Positions 13,933-24,741 of a stretch of 64,000 nt of DNA are shown here, one piece after another; position 1 is the first letter of the stretch, and every line of letters starts with the position of its first letter. The stretch comes from Cryptomeria japonica (Eukaryota; Streptophyta; Pinopsida; Cupressales; Cupressaceae): the NCBI RefSeq assembly GCF_030272615.1, contig NC_081411.1, positions 214,876,654-214,940,653 on the forward strand. The letters are read 5' to 3'. The notes beneath the pieces are model-generated. The model searched no databases. It was given only the letters and a program-made list of their open reading frames with translations, and was not told the DNA's origin. The translations under genes and the position numbers were made by a program.

Positions 13933-16900
13933 TTTCACTCTTGACCCTTCCAAAGGGTCCAAAGCGAATTTCTCCACAGGACACTCCACTTTAACCCAAG
14001 CTCTGAGTTAACCCTTTCCTAAGCTTGAATGAAGTTAAAAACACTTGTGTAAATGAAGAAAGGTGAAAATGAAGCCAGGACTCAAGCTAAAAAAGGAATT
14101 TTGCTCCTGACCCTTCCAAAGGGTCCAGAGCGAAATTCATGTAAAATCCTATTTTCTACAAAAACTGGAGCTATATGTCGACCTAAAGGATAAATTGGCA
14201 TGATCATGATGGAAGGAAGCCTAACAAAGTGTGTCCAAGACATGAAAAGGAGGAAGCAAGTGAAAGATTAGCTCAAAATGAGAATTTTGCTCCTGACCCT
14301 TCCAAAGGGTCCACAGTGAAATTATAAAATCCATCTTTTCCTCTCAATTTTGTATCTAGCCAAGTGTGGATCAAGGTCAAAAAGGTCCTTAGGCATGGCT
14401 TTGAGTTGCTTATGATCGCCAAAAGTGAAGGAATTGAGCTAAAATTATAATTTCGCTCCTGACCCTTCCAAAGGGTCCAGAGCGAAATTCTTGAAGGACA
14501 CCTATTTTCCCTTGGAGATGGTCGAATCCTTGGTTTGTATGGCATAGGTAGGTATGGGGTGACGTATCCTTGCCTCTTGAGGTGGATTTGAATTGAAAGA
14601 ATGGACAAATGTGCTCAAAATTAGAATTTCGCTCCTGACCCTTGCAAAGGGTCCAGAGCGAAATTCATATTTCCTCTATTTTGCTCCTTAGTTTGACCAA
14701 GATTGTAACTTCTAGGGCATGGTTTGGGGACCTTGGACACATGTTTGCCTTGAAGAAGAGTTTTTAGACCTTGGGATGATGAAAATCACCCTGGGAGGAG
14801 AATTTCGCTCCTGACCCTTCCAAAGGATCCAGAGCGAAATCCTCCATTTTGCCTTCCTTTGGCCTTAAAAACCTAGTTTGACCTTGCCTAGACCCAGTTG
14901 GGTGATGGATTGTCTGGATTGCGATGGAAGGAAGTTGAATTGATCATGTTTGGAGGAGAATGAGTTGAAAGGAAGTGAGAAACTAGCCTAAAAGGTGGAT
15001 TTTGCTCCTAACCCTTCCAAAGGGTCCAGAGCGAAAATCCTTGAAGACCTCAATTTCTTCCTTGTCTAGGCCAATTTCCTAGTTTCTAAGGCATGTGTGG
15101 AGGTGTTTTTGAATGTTCTAGCCTTAGGAGGTGAGTAAAGGTGGATGAGGTGAAGGATTCTAGACTAAAAGATGGATTTCGCTCCTGACCCTTCCAAAGG
15201 GTCTAGAGCGAAATTCTTGAAAACACTCCTTTTCCCCTTTGCCAAAGTCAGGACCGAGATGGAGATACAAGAACAACCTATGTTTGCCTCCCAAAGAAGA
15301 TTAAAGTTGGAAAAATCAAGAATCAAGGTCAAAAACATGATTTTCGCTCCTGACCCTTCCAAAGGGTCCAGAGCGAAAATCCTTATAGCTTTTGTTTTCT
15401 TCCTTGTTTTGGCTAGGTGTTGGCATGATGGAGGATGAATTGGTATGTTCTTGCCTTGAGAGGGAGTTGGATGCCTTGGAAGATCAAGATTTTAGCCTAA
15501 AAGAGAATTTCGCTCCTGACCCTTCCAAAGGGTCCAGAGCGAAATTCATTATAAACCTCATTTGCTACCTTGTTTGGGTTTGAAACCTTGTTCCTTAGGT
15601 GGAAAACAATCTATGTTTGCCTCCAAGAGAAGATTGAAGTGGGAAAAGTGAGCAATTTAGCCCAAATCATGATTTTCGCTCCTGACCCTTCCAAAGGGTC
15701 CAGAGTGAAAATCCTCCTAGACCTCGTTTCCTCCCTAGGTTGACCAAATTTTGATGTCCAAGGCATGTTGAAAGGGAGAATGGACATGTTGTTGCCTTTG
15801 GGAATGTTTGAAAGCATTGAAGAGTGAGGGTTTTAGCCAAGAAAGGAAATTTCTCTCCTGACCCTTCCAAAGGGTCCAGAGCGAAATTCCTTGCAAACCT
15901 ACTCTTTTAACCTTGCTTGAGCTTAAGACTTCGTTCCTTAGGTGAGAAACGATGAAATTTATCTTGTAAAGAAGAATGAGATTGAAAAGATGAAAAATCA
16001 AGCCTAGAAAGGGAAATTCGCTTCTGACCCTTCCAAAGGGTCCAGGGCGAAATTGTGCAAAACCAATCTTTTCCCTTAATTTTATGCCAAGTCTAGTGTG
16101 GATCAAGATTAAAGAAGTCCTTAGGAATGATTTCAAATTGCCAATGATTATCAAATTTGAAGGAATTGAGCCAAATAGTGAATTTCGCTCCTGACCCTTC
16201 CAAAGGGTTTAGAGCGAAATTCCTAAAATCACTTATTTTCCTAGCAAAATCAAGTCAAACTTGGGTTTTTATAGCTTGGATGAGTGAGGAGAAGTGTTTT
16301 CTTGCCTTTTGATGTTGATTCAAGATGAAATGATGGAGGAAGAAGCCTAAAACAAGATTTTCGCTCCTGACCCTTCCAAAGGGTCCAGAGCGAAAAACCC
16401 TATAACCATCCTTTTCTCCAAATTTTGAGTGAGGTCAGACCTAGACTAGGGTGAGAAGCCATTTGGAATGCCTTGGAAAGATTTTTGACCATTAAAAATG
16501 CAAATTTTGAGCTAAAAAGAGAATTTCGCTCCTGACCCTTCCAAAGGATCAAGAGCGAAATTCTTCAATCTACCTATTTCCTCCTTGTGTCAAGTCAGGA
16601 CTTTGAGTCCTAAGGCATGGTTGAGGTTGAAATGTTGTTACTTTTCCCTGCAAGATGAATTGAAGTGAAGGAAATGAAGAGTTGTCACCTAAAACTTGAA
16701 TTTCGCTCCTGACCCTTCCAAAGGGTCCAGAGCAAAATTCCCAATTTCACCTAAATTGCTCATGATGAAGACCAAGAGATGGATTCCCAGACCTTGGTGG
16801 AGAGAAGACTAGTGTATGCTTTCCTTGGAAGGCATTTTGGAGTAGAGGTATGGTAGATATTGTCCTAAAATGTAAATTTCGCTCCTGACCCTTCCAAAGG

Positions 16901-17085
16901 GTCCAGAGCGAAATTCTTAAAACCTCTCTTTTGCCCCAAATTTGCATCAAGCTTGGTGTTGGTTGAGAATGAGGGCATCCTTGGGCATGTATCTAAGCAA
17001 GTACAATCACAAAGTGAGAAGAATTTGAGCCAGGAATGCAAAATTCGCTCCTAACCCTTCCAAAGGATCCAAGGTGAAATTCTTA
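13933..17085 (+). repeat. Array of 19 conserved hairpin cores at 166/176-bp spacing
   Basis: A core of about 38 bases recurs 19 times. It is an imperfect palindrome with outer arms TTTCGCTC/GAGCGAAA and inner arms GACCCTT/AAGGGTC around a 3-base loop. Inner-arm starts fall at 13943, 14109, 14295, 14461, 14637, 14813, 15010, 15187, 15352, 15518, 15684, 15860, 16026, 16193, 16369, 16534, 16711, 16887 and 17053. Spacers between cores are much more diverged, although they share phrases such as 'aaggcatg' and 'ttgccttgag'. The array fills most of the U3 of the 5 kb solo LTR. Open frames across it on both strands arise from the repeat and are not genes. Confidence 0.95.
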
Positions 17086-17734
17086 TAGGGCCTATCCCTG
17101 GAGAGAATCTTGAGCAAGCTTCATTTTAATATCTTCTTGTTGATGATTTAAGGTGGAAAATGCTATGTTGAAATGAATTTGTTATGTGTCCTTAATCATC
17201 TTTTGGTTTGTTTTGCAGATGAAAGAAGCCCAGGCCAGGGCAAGGACGACCTCCTCCAATCCAGCATCATCAAGGACGACCTCTTCTAGTCCGACATCAT
17301 CAAGGACGACCAATTCGCCAGCTACCTCCAAAACCTTCACTTCACCACACTAAGGAACCACAAGATGACAAAGAGAGGCGATGCCAGCATTTCAAGGAAA
17401 GGTACACTATCCATCTAGCACATCAAAGACAAAGGAGGTCAAAGCAAGGGTCTATTGAAGAAGCAAATAGTTTCAGAAGAGTTAATTAAAGTTACCTTCT
17501 CAGCATGGTCAAATTGAACATCTACCAAGTTACAAGTGTCAGACAAGGTGGCATCCCATTCATCGCTCCTCTAGTCGGATTGGTCCACCTCAGCATGTCC
17601 AGATTCAATGTACCTGACTCGTCAAAGATGACACGAACTTCGATGTACCTACCCCAGTTATCCATTGATCGAATATTCCAGAGAAGACATGTGTCCAAAT
17701 AGTGCAATTATTTCAATGGCCAGAGTTGAGTTTG

Positions 17735-17835
17735 TTGTAACAAACCCTAATTAGGGTTTTCATTGTAAAATCTCGGCCATTGATCTCAAATTGATCTGAG
17801 CCATTGAATTGTATTGAGAGTATTATAAAAGGCTC
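17735..17835 (+). promoter_or_regulatory. LTR core promoter: telo-box palindrome plus TATA box
   Basis: The palindrome AAACCCTAATTAGGGTTT is followed by a 'ggccattgatc' stretch and, about 70 bases on, the TATA box 'attataaaag'. The same order occurs in the LTR at 27395 (about 31078-31165). AAACCCTA is the known plant telo-box. Conservation between two LTRs whose U3 repeats are otherwise unrelated supports a promoter role, which I infer. Confidence 0.6.
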
Positions 17836-18805
17836 AAGCTCTTCATTTTGTATGGGTTAATAGTTAGTTGATAGAGGTTAGAATAGCTAATGATCGATAG
17901 TGAATAGAATAGAAATTAGAGTAAAGTAGGAAGAGAAGGCAAGAAATTGTTGCCTTGATTGTAAATGAACCCTTTTTTCATTCAAGATATGGTGAAATGT
18001 GTCGTTTCTTTACACTATGCATGGTCTCTTGTTGAATCTTCATTATAGATGGTAAATAATTAGATTGAATGAAGAAAATTGTTGAATGCACCTGTGTGGA
18101 ATCTGTCTAGTCCATACCACTAGCCTCTTACTGATTGTAAGTGCGCCCTACGTGGTCAACTGGTGATCATTGTCTGATGGTGTACGATTTGAACATATTC
18201 GAAGCATCCCTTAAAAGATCGCACTGAGTTAGTGTCGGATTGTTCAAGCCTAATGGTGAGACCCATCCCAGTAGGACTCCACCTAGTCATTCATCCATCT
18301 TCTCGCATTCTAGGTAGTAGAGTAGACTCCTGAACCCTGCATCTTTTGCCATTTGTTTGTCTTCTAGTTAGTGAATAGGACTTGTGATTCCAGCAAATCA
18401 GACGTTCAGGTCATCGAGTGTAAGTCCCCTTGTGATTCCAGCAAAATCACATCATACCATGAAGAGCTTATCCACACATAGAGATCCTACATAACATAAC
18501 CTTGAAGCTTCTCCGATTGATCCTTCTATGATATCTTCAGCATTCGGGAGCTTTATTCAATAGAGGTTAAGGTATCTTTAGGTATTTTATTCTGTGTTTG
18601 GTCGTGTACAAAAGACACATCAACATATACCTATATTGCAAGTGATGAAGACTACACCAATGTAAACACTAATATATGAAGGGATATTGAAAGATAAACA
18701 ATCACCTGATTTTCAGCTATGGTATAACTTGCTTCGCATGAGGAGGCTCATATTTGAAGACATCAATGGTGGGTGCATACAGGTTGATCAAGCAATTAAT
18801 TTAAC

Positions 18806-18903
18806 AAATGAATCATGATTTGGAATATAAAAAGAGTGATCAATTCTCCTTGACAAGATATACAAATGCAAACTATGCAAGTTCAATTGATGATAGAAGG
18901 TTT
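18806..18903 (+). pseudogene. Copia RNase H fragment, plus strand
   Basis: The frame reads EYKKSDQFSLTRYTNANYAS and then SIDDRR, matching the start of Ty1/copia RNase H, where the catalytic Asp lies in a 'YSDADYAG'-type motif. Here the motif is degraded to YTNANYAS, so that Asp is lost. Only about 30 codons remain before the sequence switches at about 18903 to minus-strand copia integrase. The opposite orientation suggests an internal inversion of a copia element. Confidence 0.6.
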
Positions 18904-20862
18904 TACCCCCGTCCATGCTTCTTTTGTAGTGATGCCATCAAGGGATTTGATTGGTGCACGATTCAAAATATAAACTACAGTGTGTACAACTTCAGCACAA
19001 TATGCATGCTCTAGTTGAGAATCTTTCAACATACTTCATACCATCTCCATGATGATGTGATTTCTTCGTTCAACAACTACATTTTGCTGAGGTGTGTATG
19101 TTGCTGTTAATTGATGCCTAATTCCATTTTCCTTTAGGTACGTGGATAATTTTGTGCTAGTGTATTCCCCCCCTCGATCTAAGCGGAGGACACGAATACA
19201 ATGATTTGTATCTTTTTCCATAAGAGTGTAAAACTCTTTGAAGTAGACCCACATTTTCCTTGTGTGATCATCAACAAAAAGATGAAAGTACCTGCATCCT
19301 TTATGAGTAGGTCTCATAGGGCTGCATAGATCGGTATGCACAAGTTGCAAAGGTTGGCTTGCACGATGCTCACTTGGATAGAAGGGTGCTCTATGCTATT
19401 TTCCAGCAATACAACTAAAACAAACAACACTCGACTTATCAAGTGACTGAAGCCCTTTGACTAGATGCTTTTCTAACTAAGTTTTAGCAAGTAACTAGTG
19501 CTTAAGTGACCAAATCTATTATGCCAAAGCATAGAGCATAGCAAGATCATTGTCCTTAGTCACTAAGGATTGATTATTAGCAATTGTATCAAGCCTGAAC
19601 ATGTTACCAATCTCAGTAGCACTAGCATCAATCTTTTAATTTTTAGACTTATCCTTGATAAGACAAATCTTTTTTACCGTAATTGGTATCAAACTCAATG
19701 CTAAGGTTATGATCAAGAAATTGATTGATAGAAAGAAAAAAAATTGTAATTCTTGGCACATACAAAACATTAGTAAGTCTGCAACTATTTATGCCAAACT
19801 TCAAAGAGATGTCACCAACACCTTTGATATCATAGGTGGTATCATCTCCAAGAGTGACTGTACTGTGTGAGGTTTCAATGTGAGAAACCACTTATTCTAT
19901 CGAGTCACGTGCTTTGTAGCACATGAGTCCACATACCATATTGAGGTTGATTTTGAACCATCTTTGGAAGAGTGGGTTGAAAGCGCGTATTCCTCATCTA
20001 GAGAATCTTCTACGTCAGCAACATTGCTTTGTTGCTATTGCTTGTCCTTTTTCTCCCATCGTGGTTTGCTACTTTGAAATGCCTTTTGTTGATGTGATTT
20101 GTTGGATGATCCTGTGTTGAAGGAATTCTACCAACAATTTTTCACATCATGTCCAACTCTTTCACATATTGGACGCTTCTTTTAAGGTCTGGATGAATTT
20201 CCAGATTGGGGAGGTCCACTGAACTGCTTCATAGGTTTCTTTCCTTTATGGTGTGTGGTCATTGCATGGTCATCCCGATCCTGGCTTATAGACGCTTCTT
20301 TTTGGAGAAGATTCACTAACTTCTCAATAGTGGGTGTTGTCTCAGTGATATTCATAGTTGTCACAAAGACTTTGTATCTACGAGGTAGTGCTTGCAAAAC
20401 AATAGGCACCAAAAACGCATCAACAATTGTTTTTCCCAATGCTTGCAAGGAAGCTCTCAACTATGCAATCCTTTCGAGGAAGGATTCTAAATGTTCTCCA
20501 TTCTTCATCTTCAAGCTGTGTAGCTGACTCTGCAAATTCGGGATCTAATTCTAATTCTTCGCCTCATACATCATGTTGAGTTTGTCCCATGCGTCTTTGG
20601 CTACGGACTAATCTCAGATGAAGGGTTGAACTTCATCGGACACACTAAACAAAATGATTAAATTTTCCTTTATGTCGGCTTGATCAAATTTCTTCTGCTC
20701 ATCAACATTTATCTTATGGTGTGTTGTGGTTCCACTGATCGCATCCCAAATTTCTTCGAACCCAAGTTGAGTCTTGAGTTTGGTTTTCCACATAGAATAA
20801 TTATTTCCCCTTAACAATTGAGAATCTAGAATAAGGAATTTTGGAGAATTGTCAACCATTTT
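18895..20862 (-). pseudogene. Ty1/copia gag-protease-integrase remnant
   Basis: On the minus strand the pieces run in copia order. The gag start is at 20614-20859 (LRGNNYSMWKTKLKTQLGF). More gag follows at 20182-20460, then the protease/pre-integrase region at 19649-19891 (VTLGDDTTYDIKGVGDI, VLYVPRI). The integrase core is at 18900-19350, with LVHTDLCSP (Asp), LRLDRGGEYTS (Asp) and a TPQQNVVVERRN block (Glu), continuing to a WTGVKP end near 18900. Pieces lie in different frames with many stops, so nothing full-length can be made. RT is missing. A minus-strand LTR and primer site at 22105-22318 probably belong to it. Confidence 0.85.
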
Positions 20863-22104
20863 CTAGTCTTCTTTTTCCTCAAATTATCATGAAAGAGAGA
20901 AAGCCATAGTTTAACAATAATCACTCTAAAAACATAGTTCAATTCCTACATCTCACAGTTCCCTGACAATCATAATCAAATATGTTGCTCTTAAAAATAA
21001 AAATAACTTGAAATGACTAGAAAGATGAAACAACATCCAACCTCCTATACTAGAACCAACTTAGGTGTAGCACAATGGTGGTAGCTTTGAATGTAGTCTT
21101 CTCTCTCTTTGGTCTCTAATTGAATTCATTTGCAATTATCTACAAGCTTGAGGTCAAGACAAAGAACCACGATCTATTTGCCAATGGTGTAATGCCACAT
21201 GCAAAGTTGTTCGCCGCAACTTTTGCCACTAATAAACTTCTCTGATGAAAGAGTTGACATTACTTGCCAGTGCAAACCTCATTTATATTAATGGGTTCCA
21301 AATCAAACCGCGAGGTGGTTCCACCTCCCTTATCGCTCGCTCAAGAACAATTACTCTCTTTCCAACTACCACAATGTGAGTGATTGCCTAGCCCAATTGG
21401 GCCCAACACAAAATAACACCGACTTCAAATGAATGGAGACCAGCTGATGAGTGTGAAGTCCATTCAATGGAAAAGAGTCACTAGCCTTGAACCAAAATGC
21501 CTTTGTCAAGAATGTAAATGCACTCAATTTGAGCCAAATGGAAGACAAATAATTTTTACAAACTTTGCATCTCACAGAGATGATATATTGTGAGGTGACT
21601 GAGTTGCGTAACCTCAGTCTAGCTCACGACCACAAATCAAAGCATGAAAACACATAAATATGTCGCTGCACCAAATTACGCCACTGATCAAAACAACTCA
21701 AACTTTTGATTGAATACAATACCATTAGATACTAAACACCAAAGTGCATCACAAATTACAAGAGGTAAATGCCTGGTCGATATGCCACTCAATGGTGTAG
21801 ATCAGTCAAATTGAGATGGAGAGAACAATCTCCAATACGAGCCTCGAAAGAACAATGACCAATAAAATAATAAAACACATTACAAGCAAATAGATTCGGC
21901 TGTGACAACCAATCAAAGCAATAGATGCACAAACCTAAGGGCAAATGCTCTGGTCGTCCATGGGAAGGTTTGCGCAAAATAAACCAAAAGAAAAATAATT
22001 TTACTAGAGATAATGAAAGCAATAGAATAGGCGTTGTTAACTCCTATCAAGGTGCATGGACCGAAGGCATCTCCAGCTCACATAATAGGCACAAAATCTG
22101 TACC
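20863..22104. other. No supported gene; possible long leader of the copia remnant
   Basis: Between the copia gag start and the minus-strand primer site lie 1.2 kb with no recognisable coding sequence. This is long for a copia leader, so it may include an unrelated insertion. I could not find its ends. Confidence 0.4.
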
Positions 22105-22318
22105 GCTCTAATGCCATATCAAATTTTATTACTCATTGATTGTAAATTACATAATGAATAGTTTATATAGCTATAAAGTAGTTACAAATGAGGAACTTAC
22201 GAGTTTAATATAAAACTAACAAATAACAAATATTATCTAACATAGAATAACAACCTAAACAAATTACTATCAAACTATAAACAAACCAACCATACGGTGA
22301 ATGATGGAATATCCAACA
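22105..22318 (-). mobile_element. Primer site and short 5' LTR of minus-strand copia element
   Basis: Read on the minus strand, 22318 begins TGTTGGATATTCC. The unit runs about 200 bases to '...aaaatttgata' and is followed at once by TGGCATTAGAGC (22103-22114), a one- to two-base variant of the initiator-Met-tRNA primer site. Orientation agrees with the copia gag and integrase pieces at 18895-20862. No matching 3' LTR is visible near 18.9 kb, which fits a rearranged or truncated element. Confidence 0.55.
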
Positions 22319-23029
22319 CTAAATTAGAATGGGAAAAGGAAGGCCTTGAAGAGATCCCCAAGATTCTAAAGATATGCTAGCACATGCAAGAAGGCAAATA
22401 TGATACCTTGAAAACCAAAAAAATAGGTATATCTAGTAGAGTTTCTCCTCGGAGAAATGATGTTCATCCTACTAGTAGAGATAGCACACCAATGATTTTA
22501 AAGAACAATATGGATTAGCATTTTATTTCCCCTACCTCTTCACATAGGAGTAAGTGTGAGTGGGACCTTACATCCCATGATGTCAATGCAATCATGTAGT
22601 CAAAGAATGAGTTAGAGAAAGAAAAACTAATCAAAGATTAGATTTACTTGATCACGTTAGGCAAAGGCAACAAGAGATTCAAAATAAAATTGAATTAAAT
22701 AACAATCTCAATGTGCCCAAAATGGCCAATAACAAACCTAGAGTGTTTGACAACTAAATTTAAATTATGTTCATAATGTTCCTAACTAGCCATTACAAAA
22801 TCAACATAACTATAGCTTAATAACCCTCCAAACAATAGAGCTCAATTTTGAAGACAATTTCAAAGATTCCCACCATTGAGACAATGGAAAGCTATTGATA
22901 CTTGTAATTTTATGGCATTCTTGATTACCCTAATTAGATAATAAATGAATGTAGAAGAGAAATGCATAATTTTTAGGGTAATGGCGTTGTCACCAAAGAA
23001 CACCTTAGACATTCATCAATATTACCAAT

Positions 23030-23355
23030 GATTATGAAAATGAAGATGATGTCATGATGAAGTTTTTGCAATGTTTCGAGGAGAATGCAAAAGAATGGTA
23101 TTTAAGCCTTTTAGATAGCAATATAGAATGATGGGAGCAGTTCATTAAAAAATTTAGATTACATGGAGATGGAATTGACCCCAAGTTTGCAATTCATGAG
23201 TTAACTATTACCATAAAGGATGTGAATGAGATCATTGCAGATTTTAACAATAGGTTTGTTATGACAATGCAAAGTTACCTTCTAACATGAGACGAAATGA
23301 ATCAATTTGCTTGGTTCTCTATTGCAAAGCATTTGATGATTAATTGAGATATTAC
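23030..23355 (+). pseudogene. Gypsy-type gag remnant
   Basis: One frame from about 23040 reads DVMMKFLQCFEENAKEWYLS and then, after a stop, WEQFIKKFRLHGDGIDPKFA and VNEIIADFNNRF. This is the Retrotrans_gag pattern ('A.EWY.SL', 'W..F...F', 'ADFN.RF'). Stops at about 23129 and 23288 disable it. The sequence ends where the LTR at 23367 starts, so that LTR may have inserted into it. Confidence 0.65.
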
Positions 23356-24469
23356 GTCTGCAACATGTAATATCCCTTGGTTTTATAGGTTTAAAATTGG
23401 CTCATGAAACACAAGGAAGATCGTCAAACACTTGACGGACAGTCCTTCAACTTGCTGGTCTTATAAAATCAGCCTGATATAGCCTTATTAGTGTAATTAT
23501 AAATGGCCCCCAAAGCTGGAGAATTAATACTCCCATGCATAAATGATGATCTGAATGCTTAAAAGACTCTCTAGGCCTTAAATCAATGCGTAAATGAATA
23601 CACTTACTGTCATGAGGCCTTAAATCAATACACCTACAGTCATGAGACAATTTGTCAAACATGTGGCATATGACTGATTAAAGATACTTCAGACTTCTAT
23701 AGTCACCGAAATTAACAAAAAGAGGGCTTATAAAACATAGTATTAATGATATAAGATGACCATGCAACATTACTTTCTAACATATGAACCAATGGCATGG
23801 AATAGAGTCCACGAATTAATGATAACAGCAGACTGACATTTATACAAACAGTTGGCAAAGATCAAAATGACAATCACAACATGAAGGGTAGCCTTCTAAT
23901 CTTTATTCATGAGTAAAAATAGGCTTAACTTCATTAGCCGGTTTACACCAATGCATTCACTACTGAAACATAGACACCTTCAGATTTATCTGAAGACATA
24001 AGACTGTCATAAACTTATTACAATCACTGAAAATGCAATGAAAATTGGACAACAAGGAACCTGGTATGACTGCAGTGATGTAAGAAGCAATGTTGGCTGT
24101 CAACAAGCCTCCCAAGTGTCAAATCGTGCCATATATAATGCTGCCATGACTGCTGTAAAACTGAAAGTCTGAGAACACAATGTGATCTGCTGACAATCAT
24201 CCCAAACCTTCCTTCAAATGATTCGGACACCCACTAGAAGACAGCGCAAAACATTCTAGGAAACCCATGAGTGAACACAAGCATATCATAGGGTGAATCG
24301 ATGGAGTATAGGGGTGGCAGACCTGGTATACTCCGGTCCTCCTCTAATAATTAATTCATGCACTCTTCTCACCAGCAAATGCACCAAAAAGCATCGCCTT
24401 GGTTATACCTTTAATCTGCAATCATTAGAGTGTGGAATCGACGCAAATGTAGAGAGATATGAGCAATGT

Positions 24470-24612
24470 TCCATGGCCGTTGAGGACGGAGGGACGCGGG
24501 GATGGGCTTTGGGGACGGGGGACAAAGGGGGGAAGAAGTTTTGGGGACGGGTTTCAAGGACGGGGGGACTTGTGCCTAGGAAGGGGAAATGCGTTTCCGT
24601 GGAACACTGGAT
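24470..24612. repeat. GC-rich GGGGACGG-repeat fragment, hAT-end-like
   Basis: This short island of 'ggggacgg' and 'gggacg' words ends with 'atgcgtttccg'. The same words appear in the subterminal region of the hAT-type element at 53727-54933. Terminal CARAGTTACCC repeats and an 8-base duplication are not found, so this may be a fragment of a related DNA transposon inside the old LTR. Confidence 0.4.
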
Positions 24613-24741
24613 ATAAGTGAAAACAAGGGTACCATGAAATCTGCAACCTCTGTCAACAGCAAGTCCAAAACCCACGATCTGCCTCCAATCAACCTTCAAT
24701 TCCTCAAACAGGAATATCGCTATCCTCTTGGTTCAAAAGTA

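Larger units (their letters stand above)
13574..18625 (+). mobile_element. Giant solo LTR, 5.05 kb, with 5-bp TSD TATAC
   Basis: The left end (TATTGTGATG...cacatcgccccattgcaaatg) matches the head of the LTR at 27395; its first dinucleotide is TA rather than TG. The right end ACACATCAACA is shared with that LTR. TATAC flanks both sides (13569-13573, 18626-18630). There is no primer site, pol gene or second head inside, and a TATA box (tataaaag, about 17823) sits only about 0.8 kb from the right end. The whole 5 kb is therefore one LTR with a very long U3. Conserved R/U5 blocks at about 18095-18165 and 18425-18520 also occur in the 27395 LTR. Size recalls LARD-type elements of other plants; the family itself is unidentified. 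Confidence 0.9.
10806..18812 (+). pseudogene. Decayed long ORF of unknown function, split by two solo LTRs
   Basis: An ORF opens at ATG 10806 and reads in one frame to the first insertion, with in-frame TAGs at 10932 and 11247. After the solo LTR at 11468-12557 is discounted, the frame resumes exactly at ATG 12561 and runs to 13004. It then continues in shifted frames (13001-13210, 13192-13570). After the second solo LTR (13574-18625) a coding-like frame of about 60 codons with one stop runs to TGA 18810-18812. Summed, roughly 700 codons remain. The protein is soluble-looking and rich in charged residues, with an RTRTFYMGSYL-type stretch after the first junction. I recognise no gag, protease, RT or integrase motif. 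It lies 3' of an LTR head, so it may be the internal ORF of a non-autonomous LTR element; a host gene is less likely given decay and context. Confidence 0.55.

Noticed and set aside
14273-16950. Many open frames on both strands of 60 to 139 codons across the hairpin array
   Set aside because: They arise because the repeat core is stop-free in several frames (FAPDPSKGSRAKF and similar on one strand, LWTLWKGQERN on the other). They have no independent coding signal.
13900-17100. A CRISPR array reading of the regularly spaced palindromic repeats
   Set aside because: The setting is a plant LTR. Spacers are about 130 bases and related to one another, and there are no cas genes. It is a diverged tandem repeat.
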